DNA of 64,000 bases from Salvator merianae (lineage: Eukaryota; Chordata; Lepidosauria; Squamata; Teiidae): assembly GCA_003586115.2 (NCBI GenBank), contig QVOM02000029.1:23178829-23242828 (forward strand), written 5' to 3'. Below are positions 33,585-44,252 of the stretch, one piece after another. A model generated the notes under the pieces. The model made no database searches. It had not been told where the DNA came from and was given only the letters and a program-made list of their open reading frames with translations. Within the stretch, counting starts at the first letter, position 1. Every line of letters begins with the position of its first letter. The position numbers and the translations under genes were made by a program.

Positions 33585-34286
33585 ATGGAGGTCCAATCTA
33601 TCATTGTGAGACAATGGCATTTCAAAGGTGAGATACAGGTCATGTCTCCATGTGCATGCAATAAACTGACTGCAGGGGGAGATGGCTCAGGCACAGCCTG
33701 GCTGACACAGCAGGTCATTTCCATTTCCACTGGTCATGTTTTCCTGAGAAGTGCTGGTACCTGCACGCAGAAGCTGATTTTCTGGCCTCTTCATGAGATA
33801 GTTATAGCATGCAGGCAGGCACCAGTAGTTCACTTAATTCAGTTTGCTATTTTTTTACAGCCTCTGCAAGTCAAATCAAGGGGTTATGACACCATCAGAG
33901 CAGGAAAATCCCATTCTGTGGCCAAGATGGCTGGTTTTCTCCATCATAAAGGTTGTGTGGGCTCCCTGCCCTATCCATGCAAAGGCATGCAAAAATTCAC
34001 ATGTCCCAAGGATAAGAAAAGAGCACCTCCCTCTACATGGAAGGAGAAAAAAGTGTTTATAGGGCAGCTATCTACTTTGAGAGGTGTCAGAGCTGCCCAG
34101 CACCTGGACGGCACTGGATATGTGTTAATAATGCACTTCCTAGAAGCATCCAGATGTTTGGATGCTCCACTGTTGGGTGACACTTTACAGCACCATATGT
34201 GGATGCAACTTAAACTTTGCAAAAACACTATGAGGGTGCCTTTCCTTTCAAAGAAAACGTTCAGATATAGAATGTACATTCTTTAG
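33585..34286 (+). other. Unexplained 233-codon open frame, probably fortuitous
   Basis: An uninterrupted plus-strand frame of 702 bp starting ATGGAGGTCCAATC. The translation shows no domain, signal peptide or repeat that I recognise, and its composition is ordinary (somewhat basic and cysteine-containing). A polypyrimidine-AG (CTATTTTTTTACAG, ending 33860) and a GGTGAGA donor-like site at 33627 lie inside it, but the frame reads through both. A 102-codon minus frame overlaps its 3' half. There is no TATA box, CpG island or clear polyadenylation signal nearby. At this base composition a chance frame this long is uncommon but possible. Confidence 0.25.
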
Positions 34287-35589
34287 AAAATAAGAATATG
34301 TTTTGGTTGTGTTGTAGTGAGCGCTTGGCTGTTTGATTAACGTCATAATACCAGATAACTCACAAAGAAGGTCCTTCAAACCTCTGCTTCCTGATTGACA
34401 GTGGTCACCTGCTTTTATAGGGAAGCTGCTAGGCAGCAGAGTCCCACCACATGGAGACAGTCAACATGTGCAGTGATTTAACTTTGGCTCTTGTGGCAAC
34501 TCTATCATGTACAATGGCTTTTAAGTAATAATGAGTACTATGTGGCACCGTTGCTTATTCTTCTTGCTTAAAGGAGGCTGGGGCAATTCCAGGGACTGGT
34601 CCCAGATTTTTAATCAATTCCAGACTCGAAAGCTTTTAAAAATTCCTTCTCCACTAGTCCTAAAAGAGACTTTTTGTTCAGAACAGAAGATTTCATAAAA
34701 CAATCAGTGCACAAAAGAATTATCTAGAAGTGTGCAACACATATCGCCAGCAAGGTTTTCCGCTTCCGTTGTTTAAATACACTGTCTCTTGTTTCCTTTT
34801 AGGTTAAATGGGATGTGTGTAAAAGAGAATAAGAGAAATGGAGAGAGACTGATTTGAGGGCAATGGACAATTGGGAATGCCAATTTTCACTCCCACAGCA
34901 GATGTTTATAGCTAAAATATAAACTCCTGAAAACAAGGGCTTACAATTTAAATGCAGACACAACCTTAACTAGAGCAATGGGAACAGTGTTGCCATAATA
35001 ACTGCCAGTCTCACGAAGGAATTTATGGCAACGTGTCAATCTTTCTAAAAGTAAAAGGCAGGACTGCAACTACCAGTGCCTACGGATAATGGAAGCAAGA
35101 TGCAGATAAAGCCAGAAAATTTCCGAGACCAGGGCTCTTTTAACCTATTTATTGTCTGTTAAGGATCTACTGCTCAATCCTGAATTGGTAAAAAACAAGA
35201 AGGCTTCTTTTTATTGACTTAATAGATTGATAGCTCTCATTTTGATGAAAGTAAAGTTTCCTTAATGCTCAATCTGGAAAATAAAAGCACTCCAAGCATA
35301 CTATCTTTTGTTTTCTCTGAAATGAATTTCCGGGAGGCAACATCCATTCAGAGATTTCATCTGCATTTTGAATTTTATTTTAATTTATTTTATTTTAGAG
35401 TCTGCTCAATAAACATTCCAGTAACTTTGATCCTGGTCTGATAAGGGGATTTAAGGGGATGTTTTTCCATCCAGTGATCCTGCTTTGCTTGGGATATTTC
35501 TCATTAGGGTTTGATATGTGATGCTTTTTCTTTTTAGTTTTGAAATGAAACAAGGGCGTCTGTGCTGGAGTGGGTTTCATCCGCTCCCG
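34287..35589. other. No gene recognised; apparently single-copy sequence
   Basis: No repeat from elsewhere in the window matches. The block 34780-35560 has balanced, non-repetitive sequence and is one of the better candidates for conserved non-coding DNA here, but conservation cannot be judged from one sequence. Confidence 0.35.
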
Positions 35590-35775
35590 ATCATGGATAC
35601 CGCTGGTGCACTAAATAGTAGTCTGTGAATGCTGGTAGCCGGCTTCAGGTACATTTGTAGGCCCCATAGTGTAGGGTGTCTGCACATTGCCCATGGTGTC
35701 TGCACATTGGGGTGTATTCCACCTTAGAATGGGATAATTATCCCACTCTAAGGTGGAAAGTGCAAACACTGGAAA
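35590..35775 (-). mobile_element. Family F DNA transposon end with 42 bp palindrome
   Basis: On the minus strand it begins CCAGTGTTTGCACTTTCCACC and continues through a 42 bp palindrome with one mismatched pair (35717-35758) to CCGGCTACCAGCATTCAC, matching the left part of the copy at 22425. The rest of the element is missing. Confidence 0.65.
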
Positions 35776-36011
35776 TTCCCCTCTCCATTTTCAGCTTTGG
35801 CAGTACTTGTTTTGGCAAAAAACAAGGCTCTTTTAAAATCCAAGTAAAACAAAAGGTACACTGTATGTAGAAATGCCAGGCTGAATATACTTCTGCATAC
35901 TCCATAAAGATCAAACTATACATTATATTAAATATGCAGTTAATGCAAAAGTTTACAGTATGGGCACAAGCAAGCTGCATTTATACCATAACAGATGCAG
36001 AGAAAACTAGA

Positions 36012-36025
36012 CTGCCTCCTGGTGG
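36012..36025 (-). promoter_or_regulatory. CTCF-like core motif
   Basis: The minus strand reads CCACCAGGAGGCAG, close to the vertebrate CTCF core consensus CCASYAGRKGGCRS with one departure. Occupancy cannot be inferred from the motif alone. Confidence 0.3.
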
Positions 36026-36265
36026 TGATCTTGTTTAGATCCTGAAATTGCTTCTCACCATCCCCGCCAGATGACAGGGTGAAATCACGTGGCACGCTGG
36101 GCCCTTATGTTCTGGTGCTTGCTCCTAGGATGCTTCCATGGCAAGCAGAACTGTGCAAGCGCCTGCCCCCACTTGTGAAGAGGGAGTTTTAATCTGAGTT
36201 TTCCCCCATGCTTGTCAGTGCATGTTTTCATGAGGAAAAAAATCAGAAGCAAGAGCCAGATCTAG

Positions 36266-38131
36266 AATCACAGAGTTGGAAGGGACCTCCAGGGTCATCG
36301 GCTCCAACCCCCTGCTCAATGCAGGATTCACTAAACCTTCCCAGACAGATGTCTGGCCAGCCTTTCCTTGAAGACCTCCAGTGAAGGAGAGCTCACCACC
36401 TCCCGTGACAACTTGTTCTATTGACAGATCGCCCTTACCGTTAGAAAGATTTTTCTAATATTTAGTCTGTATTTACTCCCTTGAAGTTTCATCCCGTTAT
36501 TTCTAGTCCTTCCTTCTTGTGTAAGTGCGAATAGGGCCAATCCCTCTGCACTGTGATAGCCCTTCAGATACTTGAAAACAGCTATATGTCCCCTCTCAAT
36601 CTTCTCTTCTGTAGCCCAAACATTCCTAGATCCTTTAACCGTTCCTCATAGGACATGGTTTGCAGATCACTCAGATTTTGGTAGCCCTCCTCTGAACTTG
36701 CTCCAGTTTGCCAATGTCTTTTTTAAATTGGGGTGCCCAGAATTGGACATAGTACTCCAGATGAGGTCTGACCAAGGTAGAGCAAAGAGGGATAATTACT
36801 TCTTGTGCTCTAGACTCTATGCTCCTCTTGATATATCCCAAGATAGTGTTTGCCTTTTTTGTATCTGCATCACACTGTTGACTCATGTTCAATGTGTGGT
36901 CTACTATTACACCCAGATCCTTTTCACATATGCTACTGCTCAGTGAGATTCCTCCCATTCTGTATTGGATTTTGTCATTCTTTTTACCCAGATGTAAAAC
37001 TTTGCATTTCTTCCTGTAAAATCTCATTCTGTTAGTTTCAGCCCACTGTTCAAGCTTGTCTAGATCATTTCAAATCATCCCCTTCTACTCCCTAATGTTA
37101 GCAATTCCTCCTAGCTTTGTGTCATCTGCAAATTTGATTAGCATCCCCTCGACTCCTTCATCCAGATCCTTTATAAAAATGTTGAACAACACCGGACCCA
37201 GGACAGAGCCTTCTGACATCCCACTCAAGACATTCTTCCAGTTGGATGTGAAGCCATTTATGACCACTCTTTGAGTACGATCATTAAACCAGTTATGAAT
37301 CTATCTAACAGTTCTGTTGATCCCATATTTGAACAATTTTTCAATAAGTATGGTATGAGGCACTTTGTCAAATGCTTTGTTGAAGTCAAGATACACTATG
37401 TCTACGGCATTTCCTTGATCAACCCATCCAGTGATTTTGTCATAAAAGGAAATGAGATTAGTCTGGCATCACTTGTTTGCTACAAATCCATGTTGGCTCT
37501 GGTTAATTGCTGCATTCCCATCCAAGTGCTCGCATATATGCTGTTTAATAATTTGTTTAAGGATCTTGCCTGATATTGAAGTCAGGCTCACAGGCCTGTA
37601 CTTTCCTTGGTCTGCCTTTCCGCACTTTTTGAAGATAGGGACAAGATTTGCCCTTCTCCAATCTTCCAGGACTTCTCCTGTTCTTCATGAATTCTCAGAT
37701 CACAGAGAGTGGTTCAGCAATTATATCTGCTAATTCCTTCAGCAACCTGGGATAAAATTCATCTGGGCTTAGAGACTTGAATTCATTTAAGGTAACTGAA
37801 TGTCCCCTCACATCTTCCTTGTCCATACAAAGCCTTGATTCTTTTATTTCTTCAACAACACAGGGAAGGCCAGTTGATGTTTCATCGCCTTTCTGAGAGA
37901 AAACTGATTCAAAATAGGAGTTCAGGAGTTCTCAGTTTCACTTTTGGTCAATTTGCCCTTCTCATCCTCTAAAGGTCCTATAGCTTCTTCGATTTTTCTT
38001 TTTGCTTCTGACATAGCCCCCAAAGCCTTTTTAATTGATTTTGGCCTGTCTTGCAATCCTCAATCATTTTTAGCTTTAGCCTTTCTGACACTTATCCTGC
38101 ATTTCCTGAAGATTGCTATAGCATATTGTTA
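36266..38131 (-). mobile_element. CR1 LINE, 1.87 kb, antisense, decayed
   Basis: Starts at the reversed CR1 terminus (AGAGTTGGAAGGGACCTCC) and extends through the whole reverse transcriptase. In the minus-strand frames: KIFRKCRISVRKAKAK (38060-38120), SPDEFYPRLLKELADII (37720-37770), a GRLEKGKSCPYL segment, YLDFNKAFDKVPH (37370-37410), GINRT...[13 protein letters not shown] (37260-37330), [13 protein letters not shown] and FADDTKLGG (37100-37200). FADD is the catalytic aspartate motif. Frame shifts and stops, such as one between GINRTV and IHNW, make it non-functional. It is the longest CR1 here; the endonuclease is absent. Confidence 0.95.
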
Positions 38132-38137
38132 TACCCT

Positions 38138-38167
38138 ACTAGGCTGGGAAGTGCAAACGCAGCCTAT
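38138..38167 (-). mobile_element. Terminal remnant of a family F-type DNA transposon
   Basis: CTAGGCTGGGAAGTGCAAACGCAGCC, read reversed, matches the left end at 61362 (TTTTTGCACTGACCAGCCTAG). It abuts the 5' edge of the CR1, which may have inserted into or next to it. Confidence 0.4.
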
Positions 38168-38359
38168 ACTCTATTGTGGTTTATGATTGGCTCAAAATAA
38201 AGGTGGCAGTTCAGGCTACAAGAACCTGGCCATTTATGTGATTTGGCAAATTCTTTGCAACATGCTGGCTCTTAAAAAAGAATCAGGGAAGTTAAACAAC
38301 AAAGCAAAGTAAAAGGACATTGTTAGTTATAGCCTAATATGTAGACCAGAGTATCCCTT

Positions 38360-38960
38360 ATCCCCGAGTGTGTCCCAGGATGTTATGGCTGTCAAAAAGG
38401 CAGGTTTCCTGTTAGGGAACATTAAGAAAAAGGCTGAAAATAAACTGTCAATATTGCAATGTCTTTATATGATGAAATCATGTTTGGGTTACTGTGTACA
38501 CCTTTTGGTTGCTACATTATGATTAGGAGATTACAGATTTGGAAAAGGCTTGGAAAAAGTCAACTAAAATGACAAAGAGTTTGAAAAGATGGAAGTTCAC
38601 ACCATTTCAGCTTTTTTTAGTCTGGGGTGGGAAAGAGTAAGTGAAGAAAAAATAGTGGATAAAATTATGAATGGGGTAATTATAACCTATGAATTATATT
38701 CTAAGAATTATATTTTGTGTGAAGGTTTTTGCCCTTCTCACAAAATATTAGAGTTATGCTGGAAGAAACAGTACAGAAGAAAAAAATTATGTAGAATTAT
38801 CTACCATATTTAGAACATGGTAAAGGTTGCCAACTCAGATAGCTTCAGAAGAGGATTTGATAAATTCATGGCTATCAGTGCCACTTCTAGCCAAGTGCGG
38901 ATGGAGCTGGTGCTCAGATATTAGATTACAGCAGTTCATTGCACTGGTTGCTTCAAAGTT
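38360..38960 (+). mobile_element. CR1/L3-like LINE 3' fragment, sense, divergent
   Basis: Near 38470-38580 the text GGGTTACTGTGTACACCTT followed by AAAAGGCTTGGAAAAAGTC parallels the YCVQFW...LEKVQ stretch of CR1. At 38820-38880 the frame reads VANSDSFRRGFDKFM, the C-terminal FKRGLDKFM-type motif of L3/CR1 elements. Frames are broken. It is old compared with 53162. Confidence 0.6.
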
Positions 38961-39059
38961 ATAAGGCATTCTTCAAGGAAATATTTATAAAACCCTATGA
39001 AATATCTGGGTCTCAGTCTATCAGCCTATGCCCCTCCATGCATTTTGATCTGTTGTTGA

Positions 39060-39320
39060 TCATTCATTCATTCATTTATTAGGCTTATGAAGTATAGATT
39101 TCAAATATCTCAGTTTACAAGTTAAAGAACAGAAACAATCAATAATTCAAAAACAAAAACAGTATTAATCATGATCACCCTACTAAAAGGTTCTAATGAA
39201 ATAGATGAAAAAAAATATGTTTTTTTACAGATATTTTTGAATGACATCAGTGAGAGAGCTGCTTCGATCTCAGCTGGAAAAGAGTTCAAAAAGGTAGGGG
39301 CCAAAACCCAATAGGCTATG
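39060..39320 (-). mobile_element. L2-like LINE 3' fragment (b)
   Basis: The minus strand reads APTFLNSFPAEIEAALSLMS, matching the WNSLPxEIRxAxSL end of L2/CR1-clade reverse transcriptases. The lower-coordinate edge (ATTCATTTATTAGGCTTATG) is typical of the reversed 3' UTR of such elements. Confidence 0.6.
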
Positions 39321-39690
39321 TTCCTAGCACTGATTCCTGGTACCTAATTCAGGTCAGAAGTTTTTAGATCTAAAGAATAACAGGATAGGTATTAGCTGAC
39401 AGATGGGGTCAGATGTATCCCTGTAACGTTTTTGTTGAACAGCTTCCCTGGGTTAGAAGCAGGATAAGGTGTTACGTTTTAAAAGAAAACAGGTATTTTT
39501 TTGGACATGGTAGGACAGGGGTGACTTCAGATGCATGCAAAAACTTATGTTTCTCCTGGGACAATATTATGATTGCCACATATATCTGTGGCAATCCAAA
39601 TATAATCCTGAGTTAGTCAGTTGAAAATCTGATAGATTGGCATTGTAGAAAATCCAGCAATGGTGTCGGGTTTCCCCTAATGCTGAGGTC
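39321..39690. other. No gene recognised
   Basis: Unassigned; the first ~100 bp may be older L2-like sequence continuing from the preceding fragment. Confidence 0.35.
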
Positions 39691-39851
39691 TTACCTCTGT
39701 CTGATGTTTTATCATGATTCTTTTCCTGGATGAAATATCTGGATGTCAGCTAAGCATGGGATAAAGACAAAGGGAATTGGGCGGGCACTTGGCTAACATC
39801 TGGGTATTTCAACCAGGAAAAGCATCATGAAGAAATGCCAGCTGGAGGTAA
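39691..39851. mobile_element. 161 bp fold-back element
   Basis: The left arm TTACCTCTGTCTGATG...TTTTCCTGGATGAAATA...GATGTCAGCTAAG is mirrored by the right arm: reversed, it reads TTACCTCCAGCTGGC...TTTTCCTGGTTGAAATA...GATGTTAGCCAAG. The arms are about 65 bp with scattered mismatches around a ~30 bp spacer. No other copy was seen in the window. This is a MITE-like structure without an obvious target duplication. Confidence 0.75.
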
Positions 39852-40135
39852 AAGTCCAGAATGGCCTACTACCATCTGCAGGGCCATCAAGAGACAAGTG
39901 TGGAATCTAAATTAAATCCTGCAATATTTTCATGCCCAGGTTGTGAGAACAGATGGACAGTTACACTGATCCAGCAAGGCACCTATGCTATTTCTATTTG
40001 TAGAATAGGGAGATGTTTGTGGGGTGTTTACTTTTTCTGATGGAGAAAAGAGGATGGTTAACATTTCAATCCTTAGTGCTGCTTTTTTTTCAAGATATTC
40101 TAGAAGGAAAAAGGGCAAAGATCATAAAAATGGCA

Positions 40136-40690
40136 GCTCTGACTCACACAAATATTGTTCATGCATATACCGGAGCAGAAGTTCTCAAAGCAAGTAGGAT
40201 CTGCACTAGGGTGTTGGATCAGGCCAACAGCATCCAGGGAATACCTCATCTGCATTGTGGACTGGTCTACTGGAAAGCCATGCCTCCTGGTAGAATATCA
40301 CATCTGCATCTGCATGGGACATGGTGTAGAAAATGAGAAAATGGCACAAGCATCTGGTCCAATGGGAGATTGCTTTAAAGTGTCCCCCTAAGTGTTCCTC
40401 AGGAGTAGACTGACCCAGGGACTCATGTGCAGATGGCAGAAAGCACTTGGGTCAGTCTACTGAGTGCAAGAAGCTAGCACCATGTTCTAAGCTCCAGGAG
40501 GTAGCTCCAGAAGAGTGCTGCTTCTGGGCACCCAGCTAAAAAAGTCATTGCTGGCAACTTCAGAGGCTGAGATGTTGGGCAGAACTGAGCTGGGTTGACA
40601 TGATGTGGATGGCTATTGACCTGTGCTGTAGGCTGCCTCTTTCATCTTGGGATGGAACACTTGATCCAGCCCAAGATCAGACCTACATGG
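40136..40690 (+). mobile_element. DNA-transposon relic, families B/C
   Basis: TGGTCTACTGGAAAGCCATG, GGGCACCCAGCTAAAA and TTGCTGGCAACTTCAG parallel segments at 28080-28390. GATCCAGCCCAAGATC near the end parallels 30312. Ends are not defined and no coding frame is supported. Confidence 0.4.
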
Positions 40691-41059
40691 TGCACAATAA
40701 TGCATGTGCGCAAAAATTGCTTTAGGCAATTCAGGCCAAGAAGGTAGAGTTGGTAGGGACTTCAGCAAAAGTTGCCCACATAATGGCTGTCAGTCCCAGC
40801 CTAAGGACTCAATCTTTCTGCATTTGCCTTGGAGAGATCTAGATCTGGCAATCTGGAACTAGCAATCAGCTGCAAATTGCCCATAGTCCAGAACAGCAGT
40901 TTACACAGCAACAGTATGTTCCAGGCCAGGCCCTGTGACAGCCCTTAAACTTGGGTGAGTTTTGGAGTGGTCTTTGAAGCTCCCATAGCTGGAATGGGTC
41001 CCCCTGTAAACTGGAACATGTAACCATATGCCATCTATACACTTCCATGATTCAGAGTT

Positions 41060-41266
41060 ACCTTCACTGGTAGACCTCACTATCAAGGTCTACCTGCAAT
41101 CCAGATTAGGAGTCTCCTGATTTGGATCACACTCCATCTGATGCATACAGAACTTACTGGCAGGGAGTGGGGCCTCTCTAATCTGCCCTAATGTGCAGAC
41201 AACAGCGGTCCTGAAGATGACCACATGGAGCAGTAATCCGTAACCAGGATAAGTGCAGAAAGGCCC
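41060..41266 (-). mobile_element. DNA-transposon terminal piece, family C
   Basis: The upper edge GGATAAGTGCAGAAAGGCCCT is the reversed common terminus, as at 50125-50149 (TAATGCAGAAAGGCCCT). Inside, CAATCCAGATTAGGAG parallels GGTCCAGATTAG at 49720. The other end is unclear. Confidence 0.5.
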
Positions 41267-42484
41267 TTAATTTGCTTATTGTGAATCCCCATTTGTTGGT
41301 GCAACCTGTCTGGATCAGGAGATGGCCTGATCAACAGTAGTCAGACCATGTCAGTTCCCAATCCAGCCAACTTATTGAAGTAAGTAGGGATGTGGTTTCC
41401 ATCTCTATTCCTCTTCACCTGTGTGCTTGGCCACAGAGAATAACTGGCTGGAACCAAATACCCTGACCTTGACTCCTGTACTTCCATTTCTTTTTCAAAC
41501 CATGGGATCATCACAGGGGTCATCATCACCTTTCCCAAGATAGCCTGGATAGAGACCAAAACTGCTAATAAACACTTAACATGTAGAACACAGCTAAATT
41601 TTCTATTTCCTTCATCAATTTAAGTGTGGGTCAGACATGTAAAAGGGCCACCACCAGGAGAATTTGAGGCTAATGTGACACACATAAAATATAAAAAAAT
41701 GACTTAACATGTCCCCAAGCCTCTGGTTCTGTGCCCTTTCCCAGACAGGGATTCATCACTCTTGGGGTGACTCACTGTTTAGGTCGAATAGGATGAGAAG
41801 TTACAGAACCTCTTGTAGCCAATCTCAGCCTGCAAATGGCTGCTATGTTTGGCTGACCAATCAGGGCCATGGAAAACTGGGCCAGTGGTTACCAATGAGT
41901 GGTGAGCATGTAAGGCAAAGAAGAGGAAGAGAAGTGAGGAAGAGAATTCAGGTGCTTATTTTTTAAACTGTGTGACACAATTTTTGTGTCCACAGATGGG
42001 GCAATCCTTTGAAAATGTGCACCCCCAAAAGGCACCCTAAATACTTGGAGAAAAATCATGTTATCTTATTTATTCTGTGTGAAGATGTTTAACCTTTCCC
42101 ACCCTTGCTGCAATCCAGGTAGATTTCATCTGTTCTACGATATGCAACTTTGGGGTTTAGAAAAAAGTTCCTATGAATGGTCCAACAGCCCTTTGTTGGT
42201 CACTCCAAGCAGATGGAGGAAAATGGAAGATGTAACAACCCACTGCACATGAATCAAATGATGTAACATGATCCAGATGCTTTGGCATGAGTTTTGGAAA
42301 TACGGATACCATAGAAATATCATAGGATTCTTATGTAGAATGAAGACTCAGTTTTTGCTTTATCTTTTCCCTCTTCCTATGCTTATTTCTGCAGCCCTTT
42401 CAACATCATCCTTGGCTTCATTCCTATGCAGTTTTTTTTAAGGGCTCAAAGCTACACTCTAGGGTTTCTATGCCAACTGTAATT
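41267..42484. other. No gene recognised
   Basis: Unassigned. Frames of 60-85 codons in this stretch have no recognisable content. Confidence 0.45.
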
Positions 42485-42600
42485 CATATTATAGGCTAGA
42501 AAATGCACATCCAAAGTGCTTTTTCGGCTATCATTGTGGATTAGAGGTGGGATGAGAATATTGATTGCCACATGCTACCATTTCTACTTTTGAGCTGCCT
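42485..42600. mobile_element. Family E element, copy 2
   Basis: AGAAAATGCACATCCAAAGTGC followed by TGTGGATTAGAGGTGGGATG and ATGCTACCATTTCTACTTTTGAGC aligns with 1370-1480 and 49560-49630. Partial copy. Confidence 0.55.
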
Positions 42601-43160
42601 TCTTTTTTATGTATTTGACTGCAGCTCTTGATAGAATATTTATCCTGGGAATTTAGTAGTTTACAACCTGGTCTATCAATCAATTAGATCTAAATAGTGA
42701 AATGGCAGGTGATTTCTCAACTAATGTTCTTTTTTCAGTCCCAATTATAAGCCACATAAAAACACGCTTACGTGCCCTGCTTAGCTTTAATTATGAAAAT
42801 TATCCCAGGTGAGCAGATATAGCCCCCAACATCCCCTTAGCCCATCAGGACATGAAAGAGGTGCATTAAAAATTCCTCAGGTCTCTGTTGTCATATTATT
42901 TATTTATGCATTGTAACATGTATGCAGACAAATGTGCTTTATGGCAGCATCTTAAAATAAGCTTTACATACTTAATCCTCAAATAAGCAACATAATTCTT
43001 GTTGTGGCTTAACTAAATCAGTCAAGAAATGTTCTGCCTTCAGTCTTCTTTTCTAGAAATAACGATTTTTATGATTTGGTACATCTGTGGCATCCCAGCA
43101 GTACTTGAAACGAACTGCTGAACCTATAAAAGCAGAGACATTTCATCCTGGTCACAGTTT
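42601..43160. other. No gene recognised; possibly single-copy
   Basis: No repeat match in the window. The 42,900-43,060 block is AT-rich and non-repetitive. Confidence 0.4.
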
Positions 43161-43162
43161 TT

Positions 43163-43455
43163 GGAGGCACGGTGGCGCAGGTGGCTAAGGCACTGATCTT
43201 TCAATAGGAGGATCAGAGTTTGAGGCCCCTGTCTGCCGTGTAGAGGGGATGAACACCCTCTACTGGCCTCTAGCTCCAGTCAACCTAGCTGTTCGAAAGC
43301 AAGTAATTGCAAGTAGATGAATAGGGAGCATCACTTGTGTGATGTGGAAGATAGATGTAAGCCTTCGGGTGAAAAATAACCTTGTAAGCCGCTTTGAGTC
43401 AGCTTCGGCTGAGAAAAGCAGGGTATAAAAAACCAAGTTCTTCTTTTTCTTCTTC
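43163..43455 (+). mobile_element. Second tRNA-derived SINE family
   Basis: The head GGTGGCGCAGGTGGCTAAGG (A-box region) and AGAGTTTGAGGC (degenerate B box) is followed by a distinct body: CTACTGGCCTCTAGC, then TTCGAAAGCAAGTAATTGC and AAGTAGATGAATAGGG. The 3' domain, TAAGCCGCTTTGAGTCAGC then GCAGGGTATAAAAAACCAAG, is like that of the 21842/26597 SINEs although the heads and bodies differ. It ends in TTC-rich repeats. Sharing of a 3' domain usually means sharing a LINE partner. Confidence 0.8.
43253..43266 (-). promoter_or_regulatory. CTCF-like motif carried by the SINE
   Basis: The minus strand reads CCAGTAGAGGGTGT, one or two bases from the CTCF core CCASYAGRKGGCRS. It lies in the body of the SINE at 43163. 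Motif evidence only. Confidence 0.25.
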
Positions 43456-44149
43456 AGATCAGTTTGGATAACAAAAGCAGCTGCCATAGACAGCTTCTGC
43501 ACCCTGTTAGAATCAATGCAGTAAGTGAAGTTTGCTCTTGGAGTGAGCTTGACTTGCTGTGCTGTCAACCACTCCAGTGATGGTATGCTGTTCCCATGCC
43601 TGCTGCTGCTCCTGGTGATGGGAATGTTGAACTGGGGAATTTTCATTCATGGTTCGATGTTTCCACTTGGGGCTATTTTCCTGTGTTCTGCAAAGCAAAG
43701 AGCTGTGAGCTGGTAAGTCTGGACAGCACAGAGGGAAAGAGTGTCAAGCAGTGAAGCACTCTTATGATGGCTTGCATCAAAGTGGGTGTCCCCAGGGTGC
43801 ATGCCATACCCTGAGGCCCTGAGGAGTCTAGGGATTTTGAAGATGAGATGCAGAAGTTAGCTTCCTCACATCCAGAGCCTGGTATATCTGGTGAGCCAGT
43901 GGAACCCGAGTCTGCTCCATCAGAGCTTAGAGGAGAAGCCAGCAGCAAGAGGTTAAAGCTGCGGCCACCTGAGCATGAGGCTCAGTCAGCGCCTCCTGTC
44001 CTGGACCCCTGATAGAGACACTTGGGCAAAATGCAGCAACAATAGGCTGGGCTGCACAGGTCTTCACATCTTTGCTTTAAGACCCTGAAACCCAGGGACC
44101 TCTCCATCTCTGATGCTGCCTTCAGACAGTGAGAGGAAAACGTGGGGTC
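43456..44149. other. No gene recognised; possible LTR-like tract
   Basis: 43730-44030 is GA-rich on the plus strand with GAGCCTGGTATATCTGG, GTGGAACCCGAGTCTGC and GAGGCTCAGTCAGCG. This somewhat resembles the style of the probable solo LTR interior at 57560-57700. No ends or duplication were found. Confidence 0.3.
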
Positions 44150-44213
44150 TTGTTTACTGTAGATGCATTACAGTAATCTAGACGTGAGGTTACCAGCATG
44201 TAGACAAGGCCTT
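44150..44213 (-). mobile_element. L2-like LINE fragment (c), very short
   Basis: The minus strand reads LVTSRLDYCNAS, the segment that precedes LYMGLPLK in L2-like reverse transcriptases (see 60374 downwards). It corresponds to TTACAGTAATCTAGACG on the plus strand. It is cut by a family A piece starting near 44211. Confidence 0.65.
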
Positions 44214-44252
44214 TCCACACTGCCCTTATTCCTGGATATATCCTGGCATAGT
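44211..44252 (+). mobile_element. Family A fold-back fragment
   Basis: AAGGCCTTTCCACACTGCCC then TTATTCCTGGATATATCC resembles the left arm of the family A elements (GGCCTTTTCTGCACTGG, TTATTCCAGATTATATCC). Confidence 0.45.
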
